Source: Enoplosus armatus (Eukaryota; Chordata; Actinopteri; Centrarchiformes; Enoplosidae). From it: a stretch of DNA of 64,000 nucleotides. The translations under genes and the position numbers were made by a program. Position 1 is the first letter of the stretch. Each line of letters starts with the position of its first letter. The stretch is taken from contig NC_092182.1 in the NCBI RefSeq assembly GCF_043641665.1, positions 20,645,241 through 20,709,240 of the forward strand. The letters are read 5' to 3'. Under the pieces are notes generated by a model. That model did not search any database. It was not told the DNA's origin and saw only the letters and a program-made list of their open reading frames with translations. This document shows, in pieces, positions 36,291-48,900 of the stretch.

Positions 36291-39200
36291 GTACTATGTG
36301 GATTTATACAGATTCATGGCGTTGACATGTCACCTTGAGAGCAGAATAGTTTTTTAAATGAACCTGCCAACGGCACAACATATTAGCTGATATTCAAGTC
36401 TTTGAATACAAATTTCATTACAATGAATGAATACATAGCTAGATAGAACAATGCACGAAAAGATCAATTGATTGACTGATTCTATGTTCTGCCTGTAGGT
36501 CTATTTTCCCCCATTTAGACAACAGTATTAATTTCAACCCTCATAATATTGATATTAGCTATAATAATGATCAGAAAAACTTAGTGAAACATTAAATTTA
36601 TTCAGGTCAAGGGCTTCATGTAGACAGCTAAAAAAAACAATATGTTAATTGTAAGATATATACATTTGCTAATACAATATATCCACCATATCAGCCTACA
36701 TTAGCTGATTTTCAATTAAGAGGCCAACATGTGCAAACTATTATACTGGTCTGACACTACAGCTTGCATCCATTGGCTCTGTATACTTATTTTTGCTATT
36801 GGGAGTCTGAAAATGACAGCCCACTTCTAAAAAATGTTAAAAAGGCACCCAAGGTAAAATAACTTTATTGAGTGCTCCTCCAGTCAAAAGACTGTAAAAG
36901 AGTAAAAGCTTGGGTGTCGGTGTTGAAAGTGCTCCAAATGTCAAAGGTGGATTGTTCGGCAAGTGCAAATGGAAATGCTGAACTAAAGTGATGTATTACT
37001 ATTAGGTTTAAACCTGCAAACACCCTCAATGAAGCATCAAAATATATATTTTGTAATGTGCAGCCTTCTCAAGGATGGCAAAGATATGAGACATGAAAAC
37101 AGTAATCAGTGTAAAGATGAAAAGAAGCAAAGGAGCCTTCATGGAAGAACCTCATAGGGGCTGGAGACATTGCAATTATAGAAACTATTGACTTGTGTTT
37201 CCCAAGGTATGATCAATTGCAGTGAAATAATGACATCTCTGTGTTGTTTTGACCCATTCACAGTGAAGGCAATTTATTTTGTGTGACAGGAGGCTTGCAA
37301 GGGACAACTCAGCTGATGTGTGCCAGAGATCAGGGACAGGAAAGTTTTCAGCTGGAAAGAAAGAGGAGAGGAAGGTCATTACTTTGTCCCTCTGCCTCTT
37401 TTAGGATGTGCCCCCAAATGTTATTTTATTTAAAATCCCTTATTATTATTTTTTACTCTTTTAGTAGTAAATAACACTGATTATTTCTTAAGCATTTCTT
37501 CCAAGGGCAAACTCCTATCACCAGCAGAGTACATGAAATAGCTGTAATAGCTCACATATTTTGCTCTTTACAACATACATCCAATGCCCATGAACATGGT
37601 ATTTTACTGTCCTCTGAGCCTTTTTTTTGACTAGACATAACATCCCCATTCCCTCAAAGGAATCCAGTACTTTAAATTAATCAAAGCCATCCCACCTCGA
37701 CCATTCCAACTTATCAATAGTCCCTTGTTTTAGTGGAGGAGGAGCCATGCAGGTGAACAGGTGAATAAATACTATGATTATTGCCGGTCCAACCCCCATG
37801 ACGTCATGCCATACGCAATACCAAAATGGCTCCTACACCTCATAAGGTTAAGGATGTTTCATCTATCCAGTGAATTCTAACATCTCAAGATATGTAGATG
37901 CAGGAAACGTCAAATCTTTTGTTTTTGTCTGGGTGAAATAACAGAAATTGTGGTTTGATATAAATTCTCATGTTTTCAATGTTACTAATATTACTCACCA
38001 CTTTAGTCTTCAAGATGTTGTTTGTTTCTATGGCAGCATGACTGACACATCTCCATAATATTGGTTCATTTTCTTGGGTTCTCCTTTCTCTCTTACTGTG
38101 ATTGAATTGAACTCATTTTTTAATTCTATTAAAATTAATTAATTAAATTCTATTTTATATTACAAATTACCTTCCTCTTGTGCCTGTCTGTTATTTATGA
38201 TTTATTAAATGTTTTCATTTGTTTAACTTTGACAATGTATTTATTTATTAATATATTTTATTTTATAAATACATTTAAGTTGAATATATAGTACAATATT
38301 AGCAGTCTTGGATATGTTGTTTGTACTTGTTCCTGACATTGTGTGTAAACTTTCTTTGTTAAATTAAGTTTTGAAATAAAAAAACGCACGATTGATAGAA
38401 AAAGTCTGGCAATGCGGACACTGTAGAGTTAACTAACTCCAGAAGACGGAAGGCAGTAAAGCTACAAGGATGCAGGCTGCAGTTAAACCTCAAAGAAGAA
38501 GAAGAAGAAGGAAGAAAAAACACACCTTGCTCAACATGGCTGCCTAATTGAAGTTGCCAATTAGGTATACTCACTTGTTTTCTCTGCTGCTACACTAAAC
38601 ATCTGTAACATTTAATTTCACCTACGAACTGTCTGATTCTTTGTCACTTCTCGAAGGTTTGTCACATCAGCAAACCTTCACTTCAACCTGGAAGAGGAGT
38701 TTTCCTGTCCTGCTGTTGGCAGCCTGGTACCTTGATGGATCTTCTCAACTCCGCTGAGATACTGAGGAAAACTGCTCTTCATCAAGCTAAGTCTGTTCAG
38801 TAGGTGCTTGTTAGCTTTGGGCTAACACTAGGTGCTAGGTGAAATTAAGTGTTGTGTTCCCGCCTTCAGATCTATCCGTGCTGAATGTCTTGGCATCTGC
38901 TGGCTAGCCACACATTTATGCTCTTTTGTGGCTCATTTTTCTTTTGTTTGTTGTTTGGCATTATGGTGCTTTCATGCTGAAGATTTGCATATATGTGAAA
39001 GAATTACCAGGCAAATATTTCATGCCACATATGATTGCTGATATTTTAATATGATGCTTTTGTAGGCATATGGTTTTGTGCTGAATTCATTTTGCAGCAT
39101 ATAGTTCTTTACTGTGTTGACTTTGTTTTGAGGATTTTCTACTTTGCTGAAAACTTATCTATCTAGTAGAGGGTTGTTTACTAGCATTGGCATGTAAACA

Positions 39201-40040
39201 GCCAATTCACACAATAATTTCACCATTTCATGGGGAAACAAAATGGCATTTGTCACACATAGTGGTAGTTGCATTCACATTTTCTCCACACAGTTCATAC
39301 TCAGCTAAGCATTACAGAAATATTTTATTTTAAAACAACTTATGTCACGGCTTGCTTTAGATTTACATTTACGTTTCACAAGGCCGCACTGCCACTCTTA
39401 AAGCTCATATCCAAGTGCTGATCTGCTGCAGTCATTTCATAAGAAAAGATTGTCTGCTTCAAGCCATGAATTCATGTTAGTGATTATTTGTTGCACAGCT
39501 GTGGAATATCACATGGCTGGGACATTACTTTAGATTGATCTGATATTTTTTAATTTGTTAATTGGTGATAGTAATTTGATTGACCAGAAATATTAATTGA
39601 CATAGGAGATAAGGGACATGTGGTGTAAAGTCATGAAGTATACCGGGGTTTTGTTGTAGTACCTGGTTGCAAGTCCTCTGGGGGAAGTTTATTATAACCA
39701 CTCACCAATCTCTGTTGTGATGGGTTTGGTGTTTGCTTGTAGGAGGTGAGGAGGCTGAGAGCCCAGTCAACACATTTCAACTCTGTAGATACTCTGTAGA
39801 TGTATTCAAATGATCAATCTGTTTCACATGTTTTGTCTGGCTGAAAAGTGTATAAAATTGGATAAAACAGTACAGGACAGTATTTCCAACAGGTTGAGAA
39901 TTTACTTGTGGTGGTGGATGGCGCGGCATGTGACAGGTGAGTTCAACTACCCCGAGTCCAACTACCCTCATAAGTTAAAATACGATGTGTAATGTTAACA
40001 TTAACACATTAAATACGACATGGCAATCTTTTTTAGGCAT
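36291..40040. other. Non-coding stretch, AT-rich, no gene recognised
   Basis: Very AT-rich around 38100-38300 (TTAATTAATTAA, ATTTATTTATTAATATATTT). A (GAA)n tract lies at 38494-38511, with flanks that resemble the tail of an interspersed repeat. None of the ORFs has protein motifs. A repeat of CTCTGTAGATA occurs at 39781-39800. Confidence 0.45.
38494..38511 (+). repeat. (GAA)n microsatellite
   Basis: Short trinucleotide run, followed by GAAGAAAAAA. Confidence 0.9.
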
Positions 40041-40046
40041 CCAATA

Positions 40047-40895
40047 CTAGAGGTGTAATGGTTGACAAAATTCACAGTTCGGTATGTACCTCGATTTCAG
40101 GGTCACGGTTTGTTATATTTTTGGTACAGCAGTGGGAAAGAAAATGCCATGTAATTGTGGCTTACTGGCCATAATTCTTACTATAACAATTACTGCACTC
40201 AAATACTGACATATTGTCAATTAATAAAATAATAACACAAATATCAGTAATGCTCCATCCAAGACTCTGACCTGTTGATAATTCCTGAACAACATGCACA
40301 CAGAGGGCACATTGTTGAGGGACTCAAGCACATTGACCAGATGTGTAAATTCTGTATTCTCTACGACCGAGTATGGTTGCATATCTGCAGCAATAAACAC
40401 TCCTGTAGCATTAGATATTAGTTTAACCAATCCGAATCTGTAGTGAGAGGCTGCCCTGAACGCTGTGGGGAGAAGGACTCGCCTTCCAGTCTGGTTTTAT
40501 CTTTTTCCGCTAATCAACACATTCAGGTGATGCTGTTGTAAATGTCATGTTTTCGTTTCCACAGATAGACCCGACTTCAATTGAGTGATGTTGGCATACA
40601 TTTTGAGTCTAATCGTTGCCCATTTTCACTGTAACTAACCGGGAAACGGTCGCTACTAAGGTTGCTACAGCTGATAAACTGGTGCGCTGCCAAAACGTCC
40701 CGAGTAACACTCGCGCTGTAGTGTTCTGCGGGACTAAAGGTCCACTGGTCTGTGTGCATTATTAAATGACAATGACAATTGCGCATCTTGATTGAAAAAA
40801 AAAATGATATTCGGATCTTATCTACCTGGGCGGGTCCTAAACTACCTGGTTGGGCCGCCCAAGTAGAGCATATGTATGGGAAACACTGCAGTACA
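40047..40895. mobile_element. Remnants of DNA transposons (two probable fragments)
   Basis: The left part opens CTAGAGGTGTAATGGTTGAC, with CACAGTTCGGTATGTACCTC and ATTTCAGGGTCACGG. This is the recognisable end of a common fish DNA element that begins GGGGTGTAACGGT. The right part contains ACCTGGGCGGGTCC, GGGCCGCCCAAGTAG and ends TATGGGAAACACTG, the typical inverted hAT-type end (CAGTGTTTCCCATA). No transposase frame survives. The two ends may belong to different elements. Confidence 0.55.
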
Positions 40896-42740
40896 ATGGA
40901 GTGCACACAATAATGGCATATTCTTTAGAGTTAGAGTTTGTCCATTTATTAATCAACATTTGTTAGCCAATTTATTCACAGAAACTAACGAACTAGCCAG
41001 CTAGCACCACACGCATGCAGGATATATTAAAAAGAAAACTGCACACACCACCATTCACTTGTGGTTGATGAAGATTGTTAAGCTTGTATGTATCTATAAT
41101 GCAAAGCGTTTTTTGCCATTTTTGTTCTTGTTTTTAATGTAACGCGTTGAACATAAATGCCTCTGTGTGTGCGCTCGTAGGTCACACGCCTTTTGCGGAG
41201 GCCCACTTCACGGTGTCTCACAACATTTTATTAACAACATTAAGTGTGAAATGGTGACCGAATTTATTTTATATGCAATGTACCCAACTCTAACCTATGT
41301 TAGATAAATCTTACTGGCCTTGATACTTGAAACTGTTTCATTTTACGTTTTCACAGGGTTTTTGCCGCTTTCTGACAAGTTACAAAATCCATTTGGCCCA
41401 AATGTATTATAAGCCTGATTTGACCCAAACCTGGTGGGCAACAGTAAAACAAAGGTACTTTTTTTGAGTGATCTCACATTTGGCCGCGATCTGGCAGGTC
41501 CAGATGACAAGACTACAAGACGGATGCGGCCCAAAGATTCTTGCTATCTGCGGTTGTAGCTTACTGTTTTTGGTTAAATTACTATGAAAATCGTTGAGAC
41601 ACCTGGGAGCCCCTGTCTCACATACTGGTTAGTGTGCCTCCTAATTTAAGACTACTGTCACGTAGAAGAAGTTTGAGTCTCTCATCCCTCTTGGCATCAC
41701 TCTGTGTTTCTTTTTCTTTTTTTTCACTGGAGACGGGGAGAGAGTAACATGTTGGAAATCATCTTTCTGTAGGGCTTTCACTCGTAATTATACCGATGTC
41801 TCAAAATGAATGTAGTAATGATTTATTGATGGTAAAATGCAGCATGTAGCATCTTAATCAAAGGTAAAATATTTAGCATATAAATAGAGCTTTCCTCATG
41901 GACTTGTAAGTGAATATCTGGTTGAGAGCAGCAGATTGATCATCACGTGGTTGTGCTTTCTACCAAAATGCTCTTCAAAATGAACTCCTCTCTTACACTC
42001 ACACATCTGTATTTTGCTGTGACACAGACAAATGGGACAATGGGGACAGTAGAAAAAGTACTCCAAGTCCTCTCGGCTGTTCACAGAAAGCGATCCATCA
42101 GGCTCCCGCCGACCCCCCTGCCTGTGTCTGCCTTGTCTGCAAATCGCTTAAATCCCAATCCCAATTCCACCCACACATCCATCCTGATTTTATTGCTGCT
42201 TTCTCCCGTGACTGAATGCCACATTTTGGGCACCCAAACCTGTAATCCTTCTACATGAGGAGCTTCAAGATAAGCTGAGGCTAACTGGTACCAGTAGCTT
42301 GGCAAAAAGGTCAATCTACACCCGTCATCTACAACCTGTCACATGACTCAGTTCTTGAGTTAAATATTTACTGTAGTTCACGTTCTCACCATGTGGCAAG
42401 TGTGTTGGATTGTGCGTTTTCATAGAAAACTCTAAACTGTTAAATTCCCGCTGTGACTGCTGACACAGGTGGCATGTGTTATCAATATTTTTCAAGATTA
42501 AACACCTGCTAAACAGAAAGTCAAATAATTTTGCAGTGTTTTGGGTTGATGCACCTGCAGTTTGGGCACAGATCATTTCAATTGTGAGATAATTGCCAAA
42601 CAAATATAGACAGTTAATTTGACATAATACAACCCACTTTTAAAGTAACGCTTGTAAATGTGATGATGATACAGTACATATGAGATTAAAGAATAAAGGC
42701 TGACGATATTCTATATTCATCTTATCTTATCTTGCCTGTG
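40896..42740. other. Non-coding stretch, possible repeat fragment, no gene recognised
   Basis: The segment 41345-41540 read on the minus strand contains GGGCCGCATCCGTC, CTGGACCTGCCAGATCGC and GGCCAAATGTG, which resembles a repeat known in fishes. The rest is unassigned. The block 42070-42260 is CG-richer but carries no gene. Confidence 0.4.
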
Positions 42741-42750
42741 ATGCAAAAGA

Positions 42751-43055
42751 AGGCCTGGGCGATAAAGCAATAAATGTACCGGCGATTTAAACTTATAGCA
42801 ATAAGAAAATTGTTCAATAGTTTCACTTAAATGAAAGCAAACAGCCAATCATTTTACAGACAAACCCCACATGTACTCCCTCCCTGGCTCGTAAACAGCC
42901 TATCATATTCCTTGATAATGGAGCTGCTACGAGTGACATGCAAACGGCCAATCGGCTTACGGGTGCATGTGACACAGCAACAGAAACATGATCAATAATT
43001 ATTAATAATGACTTCAATTAATCATTTATAACTTTCAGCTGTATGGCCCAGCCCT
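42751..43055. mobile_element. MITE with GGGCTGGGC-type inverted ends
   Basis: The left end AGGCCTGGGCGATAAAG and the right end TGGCCCAGCCCT are inverted copies of each other with mismatches. The roughly 305-bp interior has related internal repeats (CAAACAGCCAATCATTTT and CAAACGGCCAATCGGCTT). There is no coding capacity, and the flanks differ. It fits a small non-autonomous DNA transposon. Confidence 0.5.
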
Positions 43056-43208
43056 ATGCGAAAGCCTGACGTACCTTATTCTGCTGCGCATTTACCTCCA
43101 TTGTTGTCCAAAAAACAAACGAGCCGCACTAAGTGACATGATTATAGATGATTACTTTGAGTCAATCCCACATCCAGGTGCCATAACTACTCAGTGGAGC
43201 ACCTAATG

Positions 43209-43340
43209 TCTATTAATCTGCAGCTGAAAATAGTCCCCAACAAAAGCACTTCCTGAAATTTCCTCCAGTTTGAGTAATGTTTGCTGAAAGCTACAGTTGC
43301 CCAGCTGTATTAGGAAATTACTTGGCTTACAAAAAGCCTT
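43209..43340 (+). mobile_element. MITE-like repeat family 2, copy 3 (truncated)
   Basis: Repeats ATTAATCTGCAGCTGAAAAT, AGTCCCCAACAAAAGC, GTTTGAGTAATGTTTGCTGA and CAGTTGCCCAGCTGTATTAG, as at 16404-16668, then breaks off in T-rich sequence. Confidence 0.7.
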
Positions 43341-44300
43341 TTTTTGAGCCTTTTTTTTTAAAGAATTACCATGATCTTTTCACTGTTTTTGTTGAAACTA
43401 AGAATAACAAAGAATAATGCCAGCCTTGATAGTCTTTTTTGTATACCCCAGTATATTATGTATTTACATACTGTAGACATTACAATTACAATAGCTTGAG
43501 GTTAAAGTCACAGATACTTGGCTCTCTGCACCTCTTGTACTTGTGAAGTTTCTGCTTCCGGCCTATTTCTGTTGTGTATTGCTTCTTCATCAGTGCAGTT
43601 TTAATAACGCACACAAACATGACTTCATTTGGTTTGGTAGACAATAGTTTCAGGCCAAAGCAGAGGTGATACCTCACCTACCTTTACATTAAACCTAATA
43701 AGATTTTTCTTTGGAGCATGTGTCAATCTACACACCATTTTCACCTATGAATCACAGCAGGTGATTCATTCAATGTTTTTCACACTTGTGTGATACATGT
43801 GTGACAAACCCTGCGAAGGTCTAAACACGGCAAACTGGCAAATATGTCTTGTCCCAAGTGGAGCAGTGAGAGGGCGACTGGCAATCACTCTCTTCACTCA
43901 GTGATGAAGGACTAAGGAGTGATAAGAAAGAAGCACACATTTCATGATGCAGTTTCTTTAATTAGTCGCCAGAGTCTTGAGAAAACAAAGCAGGGAGAGG
44001 AAGAGATGGAGGGAGATGAGGTTGTTAATTCCACTGCTGTCTGCTTGCATTTGAGTACTCATTAATCTGAGACAGGGCACACCCTGTTGTCTTGCCGGGC
44101 ATCTTTTATAAAAACCAGCATTAGCACTTCTGCTGCATTGAGAAATTGTCAGTGATGTTTCACGGGAGAGATTTGCCGTGAGAGGGAGAAATGGACGCCT
44201 GTAGCATACTGAGCTTCTCTGCTCTCTCTCCTCACAACACTCAGGGCCTCCTAGCCAGCGAGTGAATCCATAACAGTTTTCCACACAAGTAGAGCTCCTG
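43341..44300. other. Non-coding stretch, no gene recognised
   Basis: The first half is AT-rich. From about 43950 it becomes unique-looking, with short ORFs on the minus strand (43958-44284) that lack motifs. It leads into the candidate element at 44330. Confidence 0.4.
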
Positions 44301-44329
44301 GACTGTGACCTTCAAAGTTTACCGCGAAT

Positions 44330-44720
44330 ACCAATCGAGTGTGACTACTTCAACGTTGAATGTATCGTTTTACAGTTAATTGAGTTATTGTTGGCAAAGA
44401 TGAACGAGCTCGCTTCATTTGTTTTGCCATTAGCGCTGATGTGATATCAGGAGCAATTTAGACATATTTTCTTTTCCCTCAATTAGAGTAATGTAATCTA
44501 TGTTTACAGAATACATCTCCATGCACTAAAAATATCCATTGTAATTGGATGCCAGACAATTAATTTGGCGCACAATAAGTCAATGGAAATTGAACAAAGG
44601 GTTATATTTGTGTCATTAACTCAGTGCAATTGGCAATTTATATGCTCTGTGTTGAGCTTGTGAACATCATCTACGCATGCATGCATATTCATTACCGTGG
44701 CCACTCAATTCACCGAGCAA
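44330..44720. promoter_or_regulatory. Candidate conserved non-coding element, strongest in window
   Basis: A dense cluster of AT-rich transcription-factor-type cores in unique sequence: CAGTTAATTGAGTTATTG (near 44373), CAATTAGAGTAATG (near 44480), ATCCATTGTAATTGGATG (an imperfect palindrome near 44534), CAATTAATTTGG (near 44558), a SOX/TCF-type TTGAACAAAGGG (44590-44601), CAATTGGCAATT and GCATGCATGCATATTCATTA. There are no repeats and no ORF. The texture closely resembles developmental enhancers in gene deserts. Target gene unknown; the TAFA gene lies 18 kb away. Confidence 0.45.
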
Positions 44721-45355
44721 GACGTCTGAACAAAGGTGAATGAGAGGCTGAACCCTCTAACCATCCATCATTATGCCTGGTAGAGGTACTCTGGGAAGGT
44801 GGTTGCAGCGGTGTGTTTATACGTGTGCGCACACGTTTTAGTGTGCGTGTGTGCGCATTTGTTGGCATGTGAGTAAGGGTGCAGAGAGTTTCTACTCTCT
44901 CAATCCTCTTTCCACTCTACCTGAGGCATTGGCAACTCCTCTTCTCCTGGAGCCTTGTCAATAACACCTCTGCCACCTCCATTCTGCCCAGAGGAGAACA
45001 CCACTCAGCTGGGTCCAGGGCGCAGCCAGACCCCCCTCTCCTTCTGCCATTAATCCACTCCTTCGGCAAGCAGAATCCATCTCCCCTCGGCACCTGTTTG
45101 ACAGAGGGTAAAAACAGGGATGAGATAGCAGGGCGCGGATCAATCCCTTCGATCCCCTTCACCATCTCAGCAGTCATTCATCAGCTAGTGGTTGTTGTTG
45201 TTGATGTTGGTGTTGTTGTTTGGTTTGACACTGCCCTGTGCTCAGTCACTGAGGCTGCTGAATTATGGCGAAGCAAAGAGACATATCACAGGGGGAAATT
45301 ATTTGGGGCATGTTTTTCATAAAGAAATTAATTGGTATAAATATTTTATATCTGG
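44721..45355. other. Unique-looking non-coding stretch with overlapping ORFs
   Basis: Holds the longest open frame of the window (147 codons, 44879-45322 +) and two overlapping minus-strand frames. None shows a domain, signal anchor pattern or splice context, and the + frame runs through a (GTT)n tract at 45190-45222. I regard it as non-coding; a short exon cannot be excluded. Confidence 0.4.
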
Positions 45356-45360
45356 TATCT

Positions 45361-45600
45361 GGAGCTGAAACGATAAGTACGTTAACTGATTAGTCGATCA
45401 CCAGAAAAATAAACGGTTAAATATCAAATGTTCTCTTGTTCCAGCTTATTAGATGTAAAGATTTTTTTTGGTCATCTTTTGTGATCTTTTTCCATTGATG
45501 GTTGCAACAAAACAAGCAATTTGATGGCTTCCCTTTGGACCCTGGGAAATTAAATTATGGCATATTTTTACTATGTTTTATCATTTTATAGAAAAAAATG
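45361..45600. repeat. Repeat family 4, copy 3
   Basis: Opens GGAGCTGAAACGATAAGTAC, then TGATTAGTCGATCACCAGAA and TTCCAGCTTATTAGATGTAA. It shares the order of blocks with the copies at 25573, 35981 and 61185. Confidence 0.65.
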
Positions 45601-48120
45601 TAATTGCTCATCACATGGTAGGTTTTTAAAAAGATGAACGAAAGTGAAAATAATTTCATACATACAACTTACAAAGTTAAAGGAATCTGAAAGGGTGGGA
45701 ATGTAAAAACAGTGGCTCTGGCATATTATCACACAAATGTAAGTAATGCTGTATCATAACAGTCTGACTTGTATACTAAGTATAAAATAAATAATCCGCT
45801 CTGATACTACTTCTTTTAGTTTCTCTATCAGATGCACGCTTGTATGCTGTTCATAAACGGGCCGAGTTTGCCGTCCGATCCACTAATCTTGTCATTGGGA
45901 GGCAGCAACTCTACATGAGCTTGACTAACCTGGCTAACCGGGCTAAGCTGACTAGCATGAATACCTGTAGTATCGTTACACACCTTGCAAATCATTTTTG
46001 GAATTATCCGAATAATCGGGAGGTTAATATATACTGAAAATAATCATGACTTGCGGTCTATTGGTGTCATACCTTTTTTAGTGTTAAAATGTTGCTTTTT
46101 CTGGTTGTCAGCAGGTCTTTGATCACTCGAGGAGAAACACTCACCTTCAATTAGAGGTGAAATGAGTTTTACTGTATATGTTTTTGCAGTAACCTGGATG
46201 CCCCAGTGTTCATGTCCCTGTCACTATGCCCCTTGCCTTTAATGATACAGTACCCAGTGCAGTGCAGCGACTGCTGACAAGTTGGGACGGCAGCTTTGAT
46301 ATTTGTCCTTTGTGTGTCCCCGATAACACATTGCAGCTTTAAAGTGATTGGTGAAGGGTGGGGCAGCGGCTCTCCTCCAACCTGACTTCAAGGTGGAAGT
46401 GAGAAGAAATGATAAATAATATAAGTGAAAAACTATCGGATGTGTATGGGACTGCTTATAATGTTAGTACATAGACATATTAATGTAAGCATGATTTCCT
46501 TAATAAATAAACGGAAGAGCAACAATAACACATTTTATTTTGACATGCTGATGACATGCAGTAAATTGCTGCAATAGTAATTGTGTGTTTTTATTAATTA
46601 GTTTGATCTGTTGTCTAAGTAGAATTAGAGTGTAAATTGGATTGTATTCATTTTTGGAGGCACACAATTGCCTTGAGTATAGTCATACAAATTGGTCATC
46701 AAATGGCAGGATTTTAAAAGGATGAACTCAGGTAAAATAATTTCATAAACACAATGAGTTACAAAGTTCAAGGCTTCTGATTGTGGAATGCAAATTCTGT
46801 TTGGGATGATTTAGTATTGCAGGCGAGATGTTTCATTGCTCTCTTGTCACTTGCAGGGACATGTTTCTCACATCTGGTGAAACCTGTATGATACAAACAT
46901 ACACACTAGTCAAACAGAAATCGGGGGGCAAACACAAAAAACGCAGAAATAGAATTGAAGATCAAGTGTGATTAAAAGCCTCATGTTGTAAGCTTTAGGG
47001 AGATCATTCCACTGACTGTTATGCACATTGCAGCACAAAGAGCAACATCTTAATGATCCCAAAGACTATTCAGCCACAAAAAAGCATCAGTCCTGCTGCA
47101 CATCATCAAAAAGCAAGAAGAAACAGCTGCAGCCAAGGCTGCACCACACACGATCCTGGGTGACTAACAAGGCTGTGAACTCAAGATCGCAGCCTTTGTT
47201 GGAGGGATGAAAGGGACCATTCGAAATGCACAAAACCTTCAGTCTACAAGTGAGTTCTGGAACTTTACATTGGAGAGGAATTAATGAAAGACATCAGTGC
47301 GCCCTTTATTCTGTGCCCTGATGAAATCATCAACATGGTGTAGAAATACAGTACAGTACATACAGTACTGTATGTCTAGAATGTAAAATTCTCACAATGT
47401 GTTGTTGTTGTTGTCATTGGAGAAATTTTATATTGCTGCTTTTTAAAACTTAAATAGTTTTTATAACCCATACCCTTTTGCTTTGGTGCTATTTGTTTGA
47501 ATGTCGTCCATTTACTTGAGAGAACTGGGCAGTTCTGATTGGCAGAGTTCTTTGACATTTTACTAAAACACATAATAACTGTATGAATTTTTCCTTTCAA
47601 GGTTAATTGTTTTCTCCAAGTGAGTTGCAACAGCTATAAACTTTTCAGCTTTATGGTTTTGCAGAGACATTTACTTTATATTGTGGAGGTTTAGGGTCAT
47701 CAGGTTCTTGCTGTGGGAACAGACATCAATGTATTTATCAATTTTTTTATACTTGCAGAGCTGTTTTCCTGTTTTTAGTTCAATCAGGAGAGAGTTATTA
47801 AGGGCGAACAATGACCCCATCTGACGTCATATTTTAAGGGGGTAGTGCAGCCACGAGACACTGGTGGTGGTGACGGGCTGATATCTGGAACGATATGATT
47901 GGCTGAGGGAGATTGTGGCAAAATCTGGTTGGTTTAATTTACAGAGTAAACGCACATAGTCAGCTGATGAGAGAGAGAGAGAGAGGGATATTGGTATAAT
48001 GGCATTAAAGATAGTTTTCCTGGTTGAACTTGCCCTAAGCTTCATTTACACACCGTTTTTTAAAGAACAATATGTGTGAAGGTTACTGTAAAATAAGATC
48101 ATATTTTTCACTTTTGACCG
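45601..48120. other. Non-coding stretch, no gene recognised
   Basis: Unassigned AT-rich sequence. A perfect 18-bp palindrome, ACATACAGTACTGTATGT, lies at 47358-47375. A (GA)n tract is at 47968-47986. No ORF has a recognisable motif. Confidence 0.45.
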
Positions 48121-48125
48121 AGAAG

Positions 48126-48245
48126 GCTAGCAGTTTTCCCCTGCGTCTTTGTGCTAAGCTAGGCTAAATATGGATGATGTTGATGTTGATCCTCTGCTCT
48201 GACTCTGTGTTATGGTTAGTTGGTAAACAAGTGTATTTTGGGAAA
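48126..48245 (+). mobile_element. MITE family 1, short diverged copy
   Basis: Contains GGCTAGCAGTTTTCCCCTGC, TCTTTGTGCTAAGCTAGGCT and ends GTGTATTTTGGGAAATA, the family's right end. The middle has diverged or been deleted. Confidence 0.6.
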
Positions 48246-48721
48246 TAAACTGCACGAGTTGTCCGTGCTCTGCATTGAGAGGCTCTATCACAGAGGCTGC
48301 TTGGAGGAGCACATGTCCGAGTTGTGGGTTTAATCAAACCTGGAAAGATTACAGGTCTGCAGCAGCTGCAGTCCTAAGTATTAGGAATCATAATGGTAGT
48401 AGCAGTAGCAGAAGAAGGCCTGAGTGATAGAAGTGGCTCATTCTGTCCCTGCTGTTACATTAGTGCAAGAGTCATTTTTTAAAAAGAAGATATTTAGTAA
48501 GAAACACATTAATTATAATCTTGAAGCTGCGCGTATTAAAGTACATTGTTTGTGCATTGTTAGTTCCATCTATGAGGAACTGCTTGTTTTTTAACTTTTG
48601 ATTCTTACTGCTTCCTGCCAGTGTTGCTAATTGCTGCTGATGTCCATTATAGACGGCGTATACATGCATGCTGCTCTTAAATATGCAACAGGGGCTGATT
48701 TGCCATCTGGTACAGGATAAA

Positions 48722-48900
48722 GGGCGGCTGTAGCTGAAGTGGTAGAGTGGGTCATCCATTCATTGTAGGGTTGGTGGTCCTGTCTACATTTCCAAGTGTC
48801 CTTGAGCAAGACACTGCACCCCAAATGCTCCCCATGTGGAGGAAAATATTAGGCGCTTTGGACACATGTGTCCAAATGAATGTAGATAATGGACAGGTTT
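48722..48900 (+). mobile_element. tRNA-derived SINE
   Basis: The head GGGCGGCTGTAGCTGAAGTG followed by GTAGAGTGGGTCATCCATT is the usual start of the abundant teleost tRNA-SINE, with a good box A (TAGCTGAAGTGG) and a decayed box B (GGGTTGGTGGTCCTGTC). The core AAGTGTCCTTGAGCAAGACA, CTGCACCCCAAATGCTCC and a GTGTCCAAATGAATGTA tail follow in the expected order. It is non-autonomous and encodes no protein. Confidence 0.8.

Noticed and set aside
48722..48800. tRNA gene
   Set aside because: The tRNA-like head has a decayed box B and is followed by the standard teleost SINE core and tail, so it is a SINE, not a tRNA gene.
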